A stretch of 64,000 nt of DNA from Chryseobacterium sp. JV274 (lineage in GTDB: Bacteria; Bacteroidota; Bacteroidia; Flavobacteriales; Weeksellaceae). Position 1 is the first letter of the stretch, and each line of letters starts with the position of its first letter. A program made the translations under genes and the position numbers. The DNA lies in assembly GCF_903969135.1 (NCBI RefSeq), contig NZ_LR824569.1:1984001-2048000 (forward strand), read 5' to 3'. Under the pieces are notes generated by a model. The model ran no database searches and was not told where the DNA came from. It saw only the letters and a program-made list of their open reading frames with translations. Shown piece by piece: positions 42,941-51,494 of this stretch.

Positions 42941-42988
42941 AATAATCTAACGTATATATAGAGCCCGGACAGTACCTGTCCGGGTTTT
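42896..42988 (+). promoter_or_regulatory. Tyrosine attenuator: mutually exclusive RNA hairpins
   Basis: Three pairings are visible. Strand 1:2 is CCGAGC (42896-42901) with GTTCGG (42906-42911), loop TATC. Strand 2:3 (antiterminator) is GTTCGGG (42906-42912) with CCCGGAC (42964-42970), seven pairs including one G-T. Strand 3:4 (terminator) is CCCGGACAG (42964-42972) with CTGTCCGGG (42976-42984), loop TAC, then TTTT. 1:2 and 3:4 can coexist; 2:3 excludes both. A ribosome stalled on the tandem Tyr codons would block strand 1 and favour 2:3, allowing tyrS transcription. Confidence 0.7.
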
Positions 42989-43009
42989 CTCATTTTAAAA
43001 CTATTCAAC

Positions 43010-44209
43010 ATGATCCATTTATTACAAGAAAATGTGGCTATCATTCTGCCTGAAAATGGGCTGGAAGAAAAACTTACACAAGCCAAAGAGGAAAAGAGAA
43101 AACTATCTATCAAGCTGGGGTTTGATCCTACTGCTCCGGATCTGCATCTGGGACATGCAGTAGTATTAAAAAAGCTGAAACAATTTCAGGATCTGGGACA
43201 TCAGATCATTATAGTGGTAGGAAGCTTTACAGCAAGAATTGGTGATCCTACAGGGAAAAATAAAGCCCGAAAACCTTTAAGTGCTGAAGAAGTACAGCAT
43301 AATGCCCAGACGTATATCAATCAACTTTCCAAGGTCATTGATGTTCAGAAGACAAAGATTGTGTTTAATTCTGACTGGTTGGATGCGCTTGACTTTTCAG
43401 AGGTTATCCAGCTGTTATCAAAAGTAACTGTTGCTCAATTGATGCACCGCAATGATTTTAATAAAAGATTTACAGAAAACACTCCTATTGCCATGCATGA
43501 ACTTGTATATCCAATTCTTCAGGGGTTTGATTCTGTAAAAATTGAGTGTGACATCGAAATGGGTGGTACAGATCAGCTTTTCAACTGTACCATGGGAAGA
43601 CAGCTTCAGGAGGTGCACGGAATGCCTGCACAGATCGTCATGTGTATGCCATTGCTGAGAGGTCTGGACGGAAAGGAAAAAATGAGCAAATCCCTGAACA
43701 ATATTATCGGCCTGACAGATGGGCCGAATGAAATGTTCGGAAAAACGATGTCGATTCCCGATGCTTTGATTGAGGAGTTTATCAACCTGGCCACAGATTT
43801 TTCAGTGGAAGAAAAAACGATTCTTGTTTCAAAAATGGCAGAAGGCGAAAATCCTATGAATATTAAAAAACTCATTGCCAAAAATATCATCAGTCAATAC
43901 CATGACGTTGCTTCAGCAGAAAATGCGGAACAATTCTTTATCAATCAGTTTCAGAATAAAAATTTTGAAGAGAAAGTGTATGAGCCTGTTTCTATAGGTT
44001 CTTTGAAGAACAGCCAAAATAAAGTATCTCTTGTGGAACTTTGCCATCAGCTTAAAAGTGACCTCAGCAAATCGGCGATCCGGAGACTGATTGAGAATGG
44101 AGGAATTCAAATCAATAACAGTAAAATAACGGACTCTAATGAAGAAATGGAACTGATCCCTCAAACCAAAATAAAGATCGGGAAAAGGGGCTTTTTTGAG
44201 CTGATATAA
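43010..44209 (+). CDS. tyrS: Tyrosine--tRNA ligase
   Basis: A 399-residue class Ic synthetase. HIGH-type motif HLGH at residues 47-50 (PDLHLGHAVVLKKLKQF), KMSKS in GKEKMSKSLNNIIG at about residues 223-227, and a C-terminal S4-like RNA-binding domain (KSAIRRLIENGGIQINNSKI, about 345-365). Preceding it is a predicted attenuator with a Tyr-rich leader peptide, so expression should rise when tRNA-Tyr charging falls. Confidence 0.97.
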   Translation: MIHLLQENVAIILPENGLEEKLTQAKEEKRKLSIKLGFDPTAPDLHLGHAVVLKKLKQFQDLGHQIIIVVGSFTARIGDPTGKNKARKPLSAEEVQHNAQTYINQLSKVIDVQKTKIVFNSDWLDALDFSEVIQLLSKVTVAQLMHRNDFNKRFTENTPIAMHELVYPILQGFDSVKIECDIEMGGTDQLFNCTMGRQLQEVHGMPAQIVMCMPLLRGLDGKEKMSKSLNNIIGLTDGPNEMFGKTMSIPDALIEEFINLATDFSVEEKTILVSKMAEGENPMNIKKLIAKNIISQYHDVASAENAEQFFINQFQNKNFEEKVYEPVSIGSLKNSQNKVSLVELCHQLKSDLSKSAIRRLIENGGIQINNSKITDSNEEMELIPQTKIKIGKRGFFELI

Positions 44210-44213
44210 AGCG

Positions 44214-44369
44214 AGAAGATGGGAGCTGGAAGAGGGAAGTTTTTGAAAGACGATGAACTTATAAAGTTTTTTGATAGGAATATTTTTTAAACAGAAGTTA
44301 AAATTAAAAAATACAGAAGTTCCTTACAGTCCAAAAATAACTTCCAGCTTCCCTCTCCCATCTTCCATC
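44214..44369. repeat. Imperfect inverted repeat after tyrS
   Basis: The left arm AGAAGATGGGAGCTGGAAG (44214-44232) continues to GAGGGAAGT. The right arm (44339-44369), inverted, reads similarly: CTTCCAGCTTCCCTCTCCC. A weaker relative (GAAGCAGGAAGCGGGATGAA) lies at 26822-26841. It looks like a dispersed repeat family. Confidence 0.5.
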
Positions 44370-44414
44370 CTTCAACTTATTTCAATATCTTCGTTTTCTA
44401 AAAACTATTTTCCA

Positions 44415-44936
44415 ATGAGCTACATCATGGTAGACATAGAGTCAGACGGCCCGATTCCAGGAGATTTTTCCATGGTCTGCTTCGGAGCAGTACTTGTGAA
44501 TGAGGAACTGGACACCACTTTTTATGGAAAACTGAAGCCTATTTCTGAAAAATTTAACCCTGATGCTTTAGCGGTTTCCGGTTTCAGCAGAGAAGAAACA
44601 ATGAATTTTGATGATCCGGAAAAGGTAATGCTTGCTTTTGAAAACTGGATTAAAATACATTCTAAAGGCAGACCGATATTCATCAGTGATAATAATGGTT
44701 TCGACTGGATGTTTATCTGCTGGTATTTCCATCATTTTATCGGACGGAATCCTTTTGGCTTTTCTTCGAGAAGACTTTCTGATCTTTATTGCGGACTGGA
44801 AAAAGATACTTTTGCCCAATGGAAACATCTGCGTAAAACCGAACATACCCACAATCCGGTAGATGATGCCAGAGGAAATGCTGAGGTTCTGCTCTACATG
44901 AAAGAAGAGATGGGACTGAAAATAAGTTTTAAATAG
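44415..44936 (+). CDS. DEDD-family 3'-5' exonuclease
   Basis: A 173-residue protein. The first acidic pair is in IMVDIESDGPIPG (D7 and E9), a second acidic residue lies in FISDNNGFDWMF, and the last motif is HNPVDDARGNAE near residue 150, giving the DEDDh set with H. The closest type is the single-domain 3'-5' exoribonuclease family. The start at 44415 places exonuclease motif I at the N-terminus; the longer frame to 44271 is a translation of the repeat region. Confidence 0.85.
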   Translation: MSYIMVDIESDGPIPGDFSMVCFGAVLVNEELDTTFYGKLKPISEKFNPDALAVSGFSREETMNFDDPEKVMLAFENWIKIHSKGRPIFISDNNGFDWMFICWYFHHFIGRNPFGFSSRRLSDLYCGLEKDTFAQWKHLRKTEHTHNPVDDARGNAEVLLYMKEEMGLKISFK

Positions 44937-44949
44937 CCTTTATCAACTT

Positions 44950-45454
44950 ATGGGAAAAGATACTTCAATTTATATGTTTGACAATGAAAAGGCGGCAGTG
45001 AATCTTTATGAGGATCTACGGCATAGAATGTATCATACCCAGACATTCAGAGGTTATATTAATGACAGAAGAAAGGCTCTGAATAATGATAAAATCAGCT
45101 TCGATAGAATACTGGAGACCATCAAATGATATCAACAGTATTACTCCTGACGATATGCTGGAAATCACGTTGTTCTTTAGAAGTCAGATTGAGCCTCTCT
45201 TTTATCATGATTCCTGGGAAGCAAGGAATGAATATTTTGAAACATTATATCAATATTTAGGAATTTTTTGGCTTTACGAGTTTCCTAATGCTGCAGCATA
45301 TTATGGCTATATGCATCAATACGAAAATTACACTGAGTTCTTCCCCATTAGCATGCTGAAGAATTATCAGTCGGGTATCAGTATCTGCTCAGAAGATTTT
45401 CTGCTCTTCAACGATTATGTAATTTGGGTCACAAAGAAAATTCTTGATCGGTAG
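44950..45454 (+). pseudogene. Frameshifted gene of unknown function
   Basis: A 59-codon frame (MGKDTSIYMFDNEKAAVNLY onward) stops at TGA 45127-45129, while a +1 frame continues to 45454 (ITPDDMLEITLFFRSQIEPL, ending YVIWVTKKILDR). If one A is removed from the AAA at 45124-45126, the two join smoothly as LETINDINSITPDD, giving one protein of about 167 residues. I do not recognise the family. The break is a sequencing error, a recent inactivating indel or, less likely, recoding. Confidence 0.65.
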
Positions 45455-45593
45455 TCATTCTGTTCTCCATTCTTATTCTTTCTTCCGGAAATCTATAGAA
45501 ATGAAATCCAGAATTGATGCAAAAAAATCCAAAAATTCTTATCTTAGAGTCTTATTAATGCTGATATAGCCTAAAATTGGAATTCCAAAAAAT

Positions 45594-46034
45594 ATGAGTA
45601 CTTCCCTTATTTACCGAAAAGCTACTGACAACGACATCGATTATCTTCTTGATCTGAGAATGAAAACCATGAATCCTCATTATGAAACTTCAGGACTTTC
45701 TACCGACAGAGATACCACCCTGCAAAGAGTTCTGTACCAGTTTGAAAAAGCTGATATTATTCTTTTAGACAATCAACCCGTCGGACTGTTAAAAGTAGAC
45801 CGAACATTTACCAACATTGAGGTTCTGCAACTTCAGATTGATCCCAGCCAACAAGGTAAAGGTCTTGGAAAAAAGATTTTGTCAGATATTCTGGAGGAAG
45901 CTTCATTAGCCGGGAAAACGGTATCATTAAGTGTTTTAAAAACCAACAAGGCACAGCATCTTTATATAAGTCTTGGGTTTAAGATTACAGGGGAAGATGA
46001 GTATTCCTATTTTATGGAAACGGAAAGGCAGTAA
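45594..46034 (+). CDS. GNAT-family N-acetyltransferase
   Basis: A 146-residue protein with the GNAT fold: LIYRKATDNDIDYLLDLRMK, QPVGLLKVDRTFTNIEVLQL, the CoA motif QQGKGLGKKILSDILEEASL, then SVLKTNKAQHLYISLGFKIT. The pattern Q-x-x-G-x-G is intact. Substrate unknown. It stands alone between a frameshifted gene and a repeat. Confidence 0.88.
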   Translation: MSTSLIYRKATDNDIDYLLDLRMKTMNPHYETSGLSTDRDTTLQRVLYQFEKADIILLDNQPVGLLKVDRTFTNIEVLQLQIDPSQQGKGLGKKILSDILEEASLAGKTVSLSVLKTNKAQHLYISLGFKITGEDEYSYFMETERQ

Positions 46035-46052
46035 ATAATTTTTTTTAAAATT

Positions 46053-46064
46053 TTGGCTAAAGCC
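46053..46064. repeat. GGCTAAAGCC-type repeat
   Basis: TTGGCTAAAGCC between the acetyltransferase and the next repeat; same core as 3452-3465 and 54432-54441. Confidence 0.45.
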
Positions 46065-46100
46065 GTTGAATGTTTCCTTTGATGAAATAATTTGATTTTT

Positions 46101-46151
46101 GTCATTCTGACGAAGGAAGAATCTCATACATAAACAGCATATGAGATTCTT
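46101..46151. repeat. Intergenic inverted repeat (GTCATTCTGACGAAGG family)
   Basis: GTCATTCTGACGAAGGAAG leads into a perfect inverted repeat, AAGAATCTCATA (46117-46128) and TATGAGATTCTT (46140-46151), loop CATAAACAGCA. This sequence type is known from memory as abundant between genes in Flavobacteriia. It also separates the plus-strand acetyltransferase from the minus-strand Ter operon. Confidence 0.6.
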
Positions 46152-46209
46152 CACTACATTCCATTCAGAAGGATACTCCCTGAATCAAGTCTTGATTATA
46201 GTTTAGTTT

Positions 46210-47721
46210 TTAGTGATTCGCCATCGTCACGTAGATGAGCCTTCCACCCTCTTCTGCAGATAACAGTATTTTTTTACCATCAGTGAGTTCAACCATAGAA
46301 CCAGGTGGAATTTCTTTCTGTTCTGTGACATCTTTCATTCCTGATAAGCTTTGGTTGACCAATACCCATCTTCCCTGGTGGAACGTAAAATATCCTACAG
46401 GCATTTTATCCTGCATCGTCAGGTTTTCATTGCGTATTACCTTTCTGGAAACGTGCCATTTGAACAGATACTGGTTATGATAGACCATCAGTCTGTGATT
46501 TTCAGGTTTCCATACCTCATCATCAAATTTAAAATATAAGTCTAAAACGGGTAAGGTTCCCTGATGTGGTGTTCCGCAGAACGGACATTTGGGACTGCTT
46601 GTATTATCAAAGACGTACCATTTTTCGGTACAGCCGGAATTATAACAAGGCTGTATCAGATCTACGGTTTTCAACAGCGCAGCTTCCCATTCATTGGCTG
46701 TGGGACGCCTGATGGGATCATGCAATCCGTCTATAAAGGTTTTTCTGAAAAGATCCGAAATATAGGGCCCGGTTATGGTATAAGGAATCTTTTGAGGATC
46801 AGCCCAGAATGCATCCCATTTCCGGAGATGATCAGCTTTTACATGATTGGATAGATTTTCCGGATCTTCCACAAACATAGCTTTTTCTCCCATCGACAGA
46901 ATTTCATCTTTTTCGGAATCCAGATCCCAGATTTTTCCCCCACGCAGCGGATGTCTTCTTAGCAGATACATATAAATCAGAACAGCAAGGGCATGCAGAT
47001 CTGTTTTTTGATTGGGCAAATGTCTTCCCGGATCCTGAAGGCTTAAATGTTTTGTTTTTAAAACTTCAGGAGCAATAAAATCTGCAGTTCCTATCACTTC
47101 CGGCGGAAAGAGTTTAGGAACAACCAGACCGTCAATATCGATAATACAGGCAGATTTTGTAACAGGATCTACCAGAATATTATTGTAAGATAAATCAGAA
47201 TGTGCCAACCCCATCTGATGCAGTTTTTTCACTCCTCTGCTGATATTGACTGCAATCTGGAAATAACTCAGCCAATCTCCCAGCTCCGACTGATCCAGTC
47301 TCAACGGATACTGCTGATTCCTGAACATAGGAGCCGTAAACCACTTTCCCACTTTATCCTGTCCCTGAATATTTTCTGACCCGATATATCCTTTCGCAAA
47401 ATAGAATTTATTATGGTAAACAGGAACCACAATTCCTGTGAGTTTATTTCTTTCAACAATATCGTAAGGCCACCTGAATATTTCATTCAGAAAGTACTCA
47501 GAAGCATTACCATTCTGTATACTCTGCAGATAGGTAGAAACAATTCTCATGATTCTTTCTTTTTGCCCTTCATCCAGCGGATTCCGGTAAAAAGCCACCA
47601 CATAGTCTTTATCAGGAGAAAAATAAACATCTTTCATGCCACCCCGGATAGGGGTTTCATCTACATATTCATAGGATTTGGCTGTGTCCAGGACAGAAAC
47701 AACCTTAATGGTCTTTTTCAT
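46210..47721 (-). CDS. Serine/threonine protein kinase-like protein of the TerY triad
   Basis: A 503-residue protein. The catalytic loop is HSDLSYNN (residues 174-181, Ser in place of Arg of HRD) and the metal-binding segment IDIDG (194-198). VIGTADFIAPEV follows (activation segment). A glycine-rich loop is weak (TPIRGGMKDVYF). After the kinase domain comes a zinc ribbon (C-x4-C, then CPFC, about 357-378) and a beta-rich C-terminus. Part of the TerY-phosphorylation triad (VWA, PP2C, kinase). Last gene of the operon, 4 nt after the phosphatase gene. Confidence 0.88.
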   Translation of the reverse strand: MKKTIKVVSVLDTAKSYEYVDETPIRGGMKDVYFSPDKDYVVAFYRNPLDEGQKERIMRIVSTYLQSIQNGNASEYFLNEIFRWPYDIVERNKLTGIVVPVYHNKFYFAKGYIGSENIQGQDKVGKWFTAPMFRNQQYPLRLDQSELGDWLSYFQIAVNISRGVKKLHQMGLAHSDLSYNNILVDPVTKSACIIDIDGLVVPKLFPPEVIGTADFIAPEVLKTKHLSLQDPGRHLPNQKTDLHALAVLIYMYLLRRHPLRGGKIWDLDSEKDEILSMGEKAMFVEDPENLSNHVKADHLRKWDAFWADPQKIPYTITGPYISDLFRKTFIDGLHDPIRRPTANEWEAALLKTVDLIQPCYNSGCTEKWYVFDNTSSPKCPFCGTPHQGTLPVLDLYFKFDDEVWKPENHRLMVYHNQYLFKWHVSRKVIRNENLTMQDKMPVGYFTFHQGRWVLVNQSLSGMKDVTEQKEIPPGSMVELTDGKKILLSAEEGGRLIYVTMANH

Positions 47722-47725
47722 GGTG

Positions 47726-49003
47726 TTAATAGATTATTGCCAATGTACGGTCATCGTGATTTCCTCTGCTCCAGAAATCGCTCCATATTAAAAGTTCTTC
47801 ATGAATTTTTTCATCGTTGATAAAATCAACTTTTGTACGGTCATCATTGTTTCCGGCCAGGTCTTCAAAAAACAATTTCCAGTTTTCTGTATCTTCCAGT
47901 TTATTTTCGGTGATGAATTTCGGATCATAAATACCGTCAGTCATCAGCACGAGATAGGAAAAATCATCCACACAGGTAATTCTGAAACGGGAATCCATCT
48001 GATCGTTGAAAATTTCTTTCATGGTGATAAAACGGGTACCTCCGCTAAACTCACCCACATCCATCTGATTTAAAAGTTTTACTTCAGAAAAATCAGGATC
48101 GATAAGATTAATCGGGCAGTCTCCCACTCCAAAACTAAGAATCACATACCCGAAACTAAACTTTTTAAGTAATGTAAAAATCAGCGTAGCATGCAGATCA
48201 CTTACGGACAGAACATTTTCTATCGCCGCTTTTTCTAATGTCTGATACACTTCTGCAACACTTTCTGATAAAATATTTTTGATATTTTGCTCTGCCTCTG
48301 AGCGTTCTCCAATGGAAGCCTCAGTACCATACATCCCATCAATACTGCTTTCAATTCCACTTAAAATCTCCTGCGAATTGAAAAACTGACTGATCGTTGC
48401 TGTTGACAATCTTGAACCTTCTCTTGCAGCCGCTGCCGAACCTGCTCCATCTGAAACAGAAACAATATTCCAGTCTCCAGGAAGGTTATTCACTGCAAAA
48501 TCATCTTCACGAAATTTCCCTTCATGGGCGTGAGAACGTCCTCTTTTGGAAGCCACAACAATTTTTTTGTCTGAAAATGAACCTTTGAATGAATCTTCTT
48601 CCGACTTATAAAAAACGGCATTTCTATCGCTTGGAATATTTTTCCACAAGTCTTTCGGATCTGCGTTTACAAAGAGCTGTACTTTTTTAGTTTCAATCTG
48701 CTTCTGATCATGAATATGATAAAACTGAACATCCAGATGATACATATTGTTGGTAACCGGAGTTCCTGAGATTGTATCATTTTCAAAGGTAAGTTCCGTT
48801 TCTTCGAGGCCACTGATATTCTGAATTTTTATGTTCGGAAAATCTTCCATGTCAAGGTGAAATTCATAGAACTGTTTTGCACTGGCATTCTTCAATACCC
48901 AATGAACCTCTTTGAATTCTTCTATTTCTTTATAAATAACAGCTTGTTCCACAGTCTTCGGTTTAGATTCACCGGCTGATTTCCGGAAAAATTTACCCAT
49001 CAT
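47726..49003 (-). CDS. PP2C-type protein phosphatase of the TerY triad
   Basis: A 425-residue protein. Residues to about 140 form a beta-rich N-terminal domain (Ig-like, KNASAKQFYEFHLDMEDFPN). The PP2C domain follows, with the metal motifs DDF (GKFREDDFAV), VSDGAGSAAAAREGS, then DLHATLIF and LVLMTDGIYDPKF. It probably dephosphorylates targets of the adjacent kinase. It starts at the last base of the VWA gene stop region, so translation may be coupled. Confidence 0.88.
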   Translation of the reverse strand: MMGKFFRKSAGESKPKTVEQAVIYKEIEEFKEVHWVLKNASAKQFYEFHLDMEDFPNIKIQNISGLEETELTFENDTISGTPVTNNMYHLDVQFYHIHDQKQIETKKVQLFVNADPKDLWKNIPSDRNAVFYKSEEDSFKGSFSDKKIVVASKRGRSHAHEGKFREDDFAVNNLPGDWNIVSVSDGAGSAAAAREGSRLSTATISQFFNSQEILSGIESSIDGMYGTEASIGERSEAEQNIKNILSESVAEVYQTLEKAAIENVLSVSDLHATLIFTLLKKFSFGYVILSFGVGDCPINLIDPDFSEVKLLNQMDVGEFSGGTRFITMKEIFNDQMDSRFRITCVDDFSYLVLMTDGIYDPKFITENKLEDTENWKLFFEDLAGNNDDRTKVDFINDEKIHEELLIWSDFWSRGNHDDRTLAIIY

Positions 49004-50046
49004 TAACCCAAAGTTCTGTTAATATCAAATCCTCCACCGGAAAACCCATAGTAATCCGAAGTTCCACACCATGGACATTTGCTGTATCCTTCTCCCCTCA
49101 GACAGTGAATTCCGCCACACGAACATGTTGCCAACGCAATGGGATTGGCACAGTGAGGACATGAAGTTCCTCCATCCAGCTCTTCAATATTGATTTTAAG
49201 AAGGGTTTTCTGATTTGAAGAAAGTCTGTAGTAGGCTTTTTCATCAATTTTATAAGCCCCGTCCAGTCTGTAATATCTTGTTGCCATTCCCGGTATGCTG
49301 GATTCTGCAAATGCTTTTTTAAATTTCATCAGATAAAGCTTTTCAGTTTCCTGGCATTTTCCGTTCAATACTACAAAATTGTTATCCGGAAATCTCTGTT
49401 CCATTTCAGGATCTACTTTCTCAAGAATATGGGAATCAATCTTAGAAAGGTTGATTCCTTCTTTTTTGGCTTCTGTTACGCTTTGGCTGGTCGTTTTAAT
49501 AGAATCTGTTACCCATTTGAAAAATTCTTTATAAGAATTCTCATCAGAATTATTAAACAGCAATACATTATCGGCTAATGAACCGAGCAGTTTATAGTTT
49601 GTATTTTCACCTATAGATACGGCAATTGTATTGGATTTCCCGCTGTACTTGTTATTCCACCTCTCAATGGCTTTGGTGGCATCATCAGTGGGAACACCAT
49701 CAGTAAACAGGAAAACGATAGGTTTCCAGTCACCTTTTCTTTCATAGGTGGTTTTCACAATATCCCTGTCAATACAATCCATTACTTTGATCAAACCCTG
49801 GGAAAGTGAGGTTCCGCTCCCGATTGGAATTTTAGGAGGATAAAAGCTGATAATATCCTGCAATGGAGTAATCACTTCGGCTTCTCCTGCAAAACCTACA
49901 ACGGAAATATAAACGGTTTCCAGTGAATACGGATCTTTTTTTAAGTCCCTGATGATATTAGCGATACCTTCCTGTACCTGCTCAATAGGTTCTCCAACCA
50001 TAGATTCGGAGATGTCTACTAAAAAATAAATAGGCAGTCTTCTCAT
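49003..50046 (-). CDS. TerY-like VWA protein with C-terminal zinc ribbon
   Basis: A 347-residue protein. The VWA domain starts at once: MRRLPIYFLVDISESMVGEP, with MIDAS residues D11, S13, S15, and TDGVPTDD further on. The C-terminus is a TerY-C zinc ribbon with CPHC, CSCGGIHC and CPWC (about residues 305-335), the family hallmark. The start at 50046 is chosen over the long frame to 50163, which would overlap the neighbouring VWA gene. It is the central gene of the TerY triad. Confidence 0.9.
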   Translation of the reverse strand: MRRLPIYFLVDISESMVGEPIEQVQEGIANIIRDLKKDPYSLETVYISVVGFAGEAEVITPLQDIISFYPPKIPIGSGTSLSQGLIKVMDCIDRDIVKTTYERKGDWKPIVFLFTDGVPTDDATKAIERWNNKYSGKSNTIAVSIGENTNYKLLGSLADNVLLFNNSDENSYKEFFKWVTDSIKTTSQSVTEAKKEGINLSKIDSHILEKVDPEMEQRFPDNNFVVLNGKCQETEKLYLMKFKKAFAESSIPGMATRYYRLDGAYKIDEKAYYRLSSNQKTLLKINIEELDGGTSCPHCANPIALATCSCGGIHCLRGEGYSKCPWCGTSDYYGFSGGGFDINRTLG

Positions 50047-50063
50047 GTTGTAAAGACAATTTT

Positions 50064-50702
50064 TTAAATAATAATAGTAAGCTCCGATGGTGGCGGAGGT
50101 AATGTGATATTTTCTCCCGTATTCTGCGACTGTCCTCCCTGTGTAATGGAAGAACTCACCCATTTGAAAAAGGAAGAAAGGGTAATAGCATCTGTAGTAT
50201 CAAGCTTTACTACATGATCTGTCAGTTCTTTCAAAAACTGTTCATCAGCTTTCGGACCGGCTGCACAACCTACGATGGCACCAAACTCCAGTCCTCTGAT
50301 TACAGGAATCATCTGTCTGTACTTCTGGATATCTGAAGGTTTCCCATCCGTAAATATAAAAAGTAGTGGCTGCCAGTCTCCTTTTGCTTCGGCAGATTCT
50401 TTTACAACTTCTTTCTGCACCAATCCTGAAACCATTTCCAGAGCAGCTCCCGTATGGGTTGGGCCACTGTCCGGGCAGGTAATTTCCATGGGATAAAAAC
50501 TGGCCAGATCTGTTAAAGGAATAATATTTTTAACTTCTCTATCGAAGGTAATGACGCTTAGATGCAGGCTGTCCATCGCCTGCGGATCTGCACGAAGCAT
50601 ACTGATCAATCCGTTGAATCCGTTATTCAGTGCCTGAATAGGCTCCCCGTTCATAGAACCTGAAGTATCTAATAAAAAATAAGCTAATAATCTCCTGCTC
50701 AT
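50064..50702 (-). CDS. TerY-like VWA protein, short form
   Basis: A 212-residue paralogue of the previous protein with only a VWA domain: MSRRLLAYFLLDTSGSMNGE (MIDAS D12, S14, S16), then ITFDREVKNIIPLTDLASFY and FTDGKPSDIQKYRQM. There is no zinc ribbon. The two VWA proteins may act as a pair bridging TerD-like proteins to the kinase and phosphatase; this is inference. It is 17 nt upstream of the second VWA gene. Confidence 0.9.
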   Translation of the reverse strand: MSRRLLAYFLLDTSGSMNGEPIQALNNGFNGLISMLRADPQAMDSLHLSVITFDREVKNIIPLTDLASFYPMEITCPDSGPTHTGAALEMVSGLVQKEVVKESAEAKGDWQPLLFIFTDGKPSDIQKYRQMIPVIRGLEFGAIVGCAAGPKADEQFLKELTDHVVKLDTTDAITLSSFFKWVSSSITQGGQSQNTGENITLPPPPSELTIII

Positions 50703-50787
50703 TATGACAAATATTTATTCTGAAGCCGGCGGAGGAAGTCGAAGACTTCCAAGCCGGCTTTTATTTGGTTTGATAAAAATTAAGAAT

Positions 50788-51465
50788 CTAATTGGAATAA
50801 GCGTACTGCTGTTTCAGAATATCTATAAAGTTATCTGTATGATGCGGCTCACCCACAGCACGGAATTTCCAGTCTCCATTATGACGGTATGCTTCTGCAA
50901 AAACCATTGCACACATTCCGTTCATACTAGAATCTCCGGAAAGGCTGTATTTTGTAATTTCTTTTCCTGTAGCATCTACCGCCCGGATAAATGCATTTTC
51001 GATCATTCCAAAGTGCTGATTATTCGTTTTTCCCTGATAAATGGTAACAAGGAATACAATTTTCTGATAACTCTGATCCAGCTGATCCAGTTTTACAATG
51101 ATCTGTTCATCATCGCCATCTCCCGCTCCAGTTCTGTTATCTCCTGTAAGCCATACATTTCCGCTTGGATGCTGCATAGAATTGAAGAAAATCACATCTC
51201 CCTGATAAAGCCCCATCTGTCTTCCGTCATTGGTCTGTACGGTTCTTCCAAGATTTGCTACTTTGCCGTTGCCATCTAAGAGGAAAGCCACTGCATCAAG
51301 GTCATATTCGGCTTCTTTACTGAACAGTTTTCCAAAGAATCCTCCACCTTGTTTTCTCACATCCCATCCTAAACCAATGGTTACTTTTGAAAGATCATAA
51401 ACGCTTTCTCCGCGGTCATTCTTTCTTAAATCTATCGTTTGTCCTTTCTGTAAATTAATTGCCAT
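50788..51465 (-). CDS. TerD-family protein (TerZ-like)
   Basis: A 225-residue TerD-domain protein: MAINLQKGQTIDLRKNDRGE, TIGLGWDVR, YDLDAVAFLLDGNGKVANLG, then the calcium-site-like TGDNRTGAGDGDDEQIIVKL. It differs from the neighbour in an insertion after TIGLGWD (KQGGGFFGKLFSKEAEYDLD) and a longer C-terminus. Binds calcium or other metals in characterised relatives. Presumed membrane-associated stress protein. Confidence 0.92.
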   Translation of the reverse strand: MAINLQKGQTIDLRKNDRGESVYDLSKVTIGLGWDVRKQGGGFFGKLFSKEAEYDLDAVAFLLDGNGKVANLGRTVQTNDGRQMGLYQGDVIFFNSMQHPSGNVWLTGDNRTGAGDGDDEQIIVKLDQLDQSYQKIVFLVTIYQGKTNNQHFGMIENAFIRAVDATGKEITKYSLSGDSSMNGMCAMVFAEAYRHNGDWKFRAVGEPHHTDNFIDILKQQYAYSN

Positions 51466-51494
51466 AGTTATCGTTTTTGTGTATTTGGGTGTTT

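Noticed and set aside
42842..43010. T-box riboswitch before tyrS
   Set aside because: No T-box bulge sequence (TGGnACCGCG) or specifier loop is seen, and T-boxes are essentially absent in this phylum; leader peptide attenuation fits better.
45118..45135. Programmed +1 frameshift like that of prfB
   Set aside because: The site AAA-TGA lacks the CTT-TGA-C context and the upstream Shine-Dalgarno-like stimulus is weak; a simple indel is likelier.
46101..46151. Dedicated rho-independent terminator of the acetyltransferase gene
   Set aside because: The palindrome belongs to a dispersed repeat and lacks a T-run directly after the stem; annotated as a repeat.
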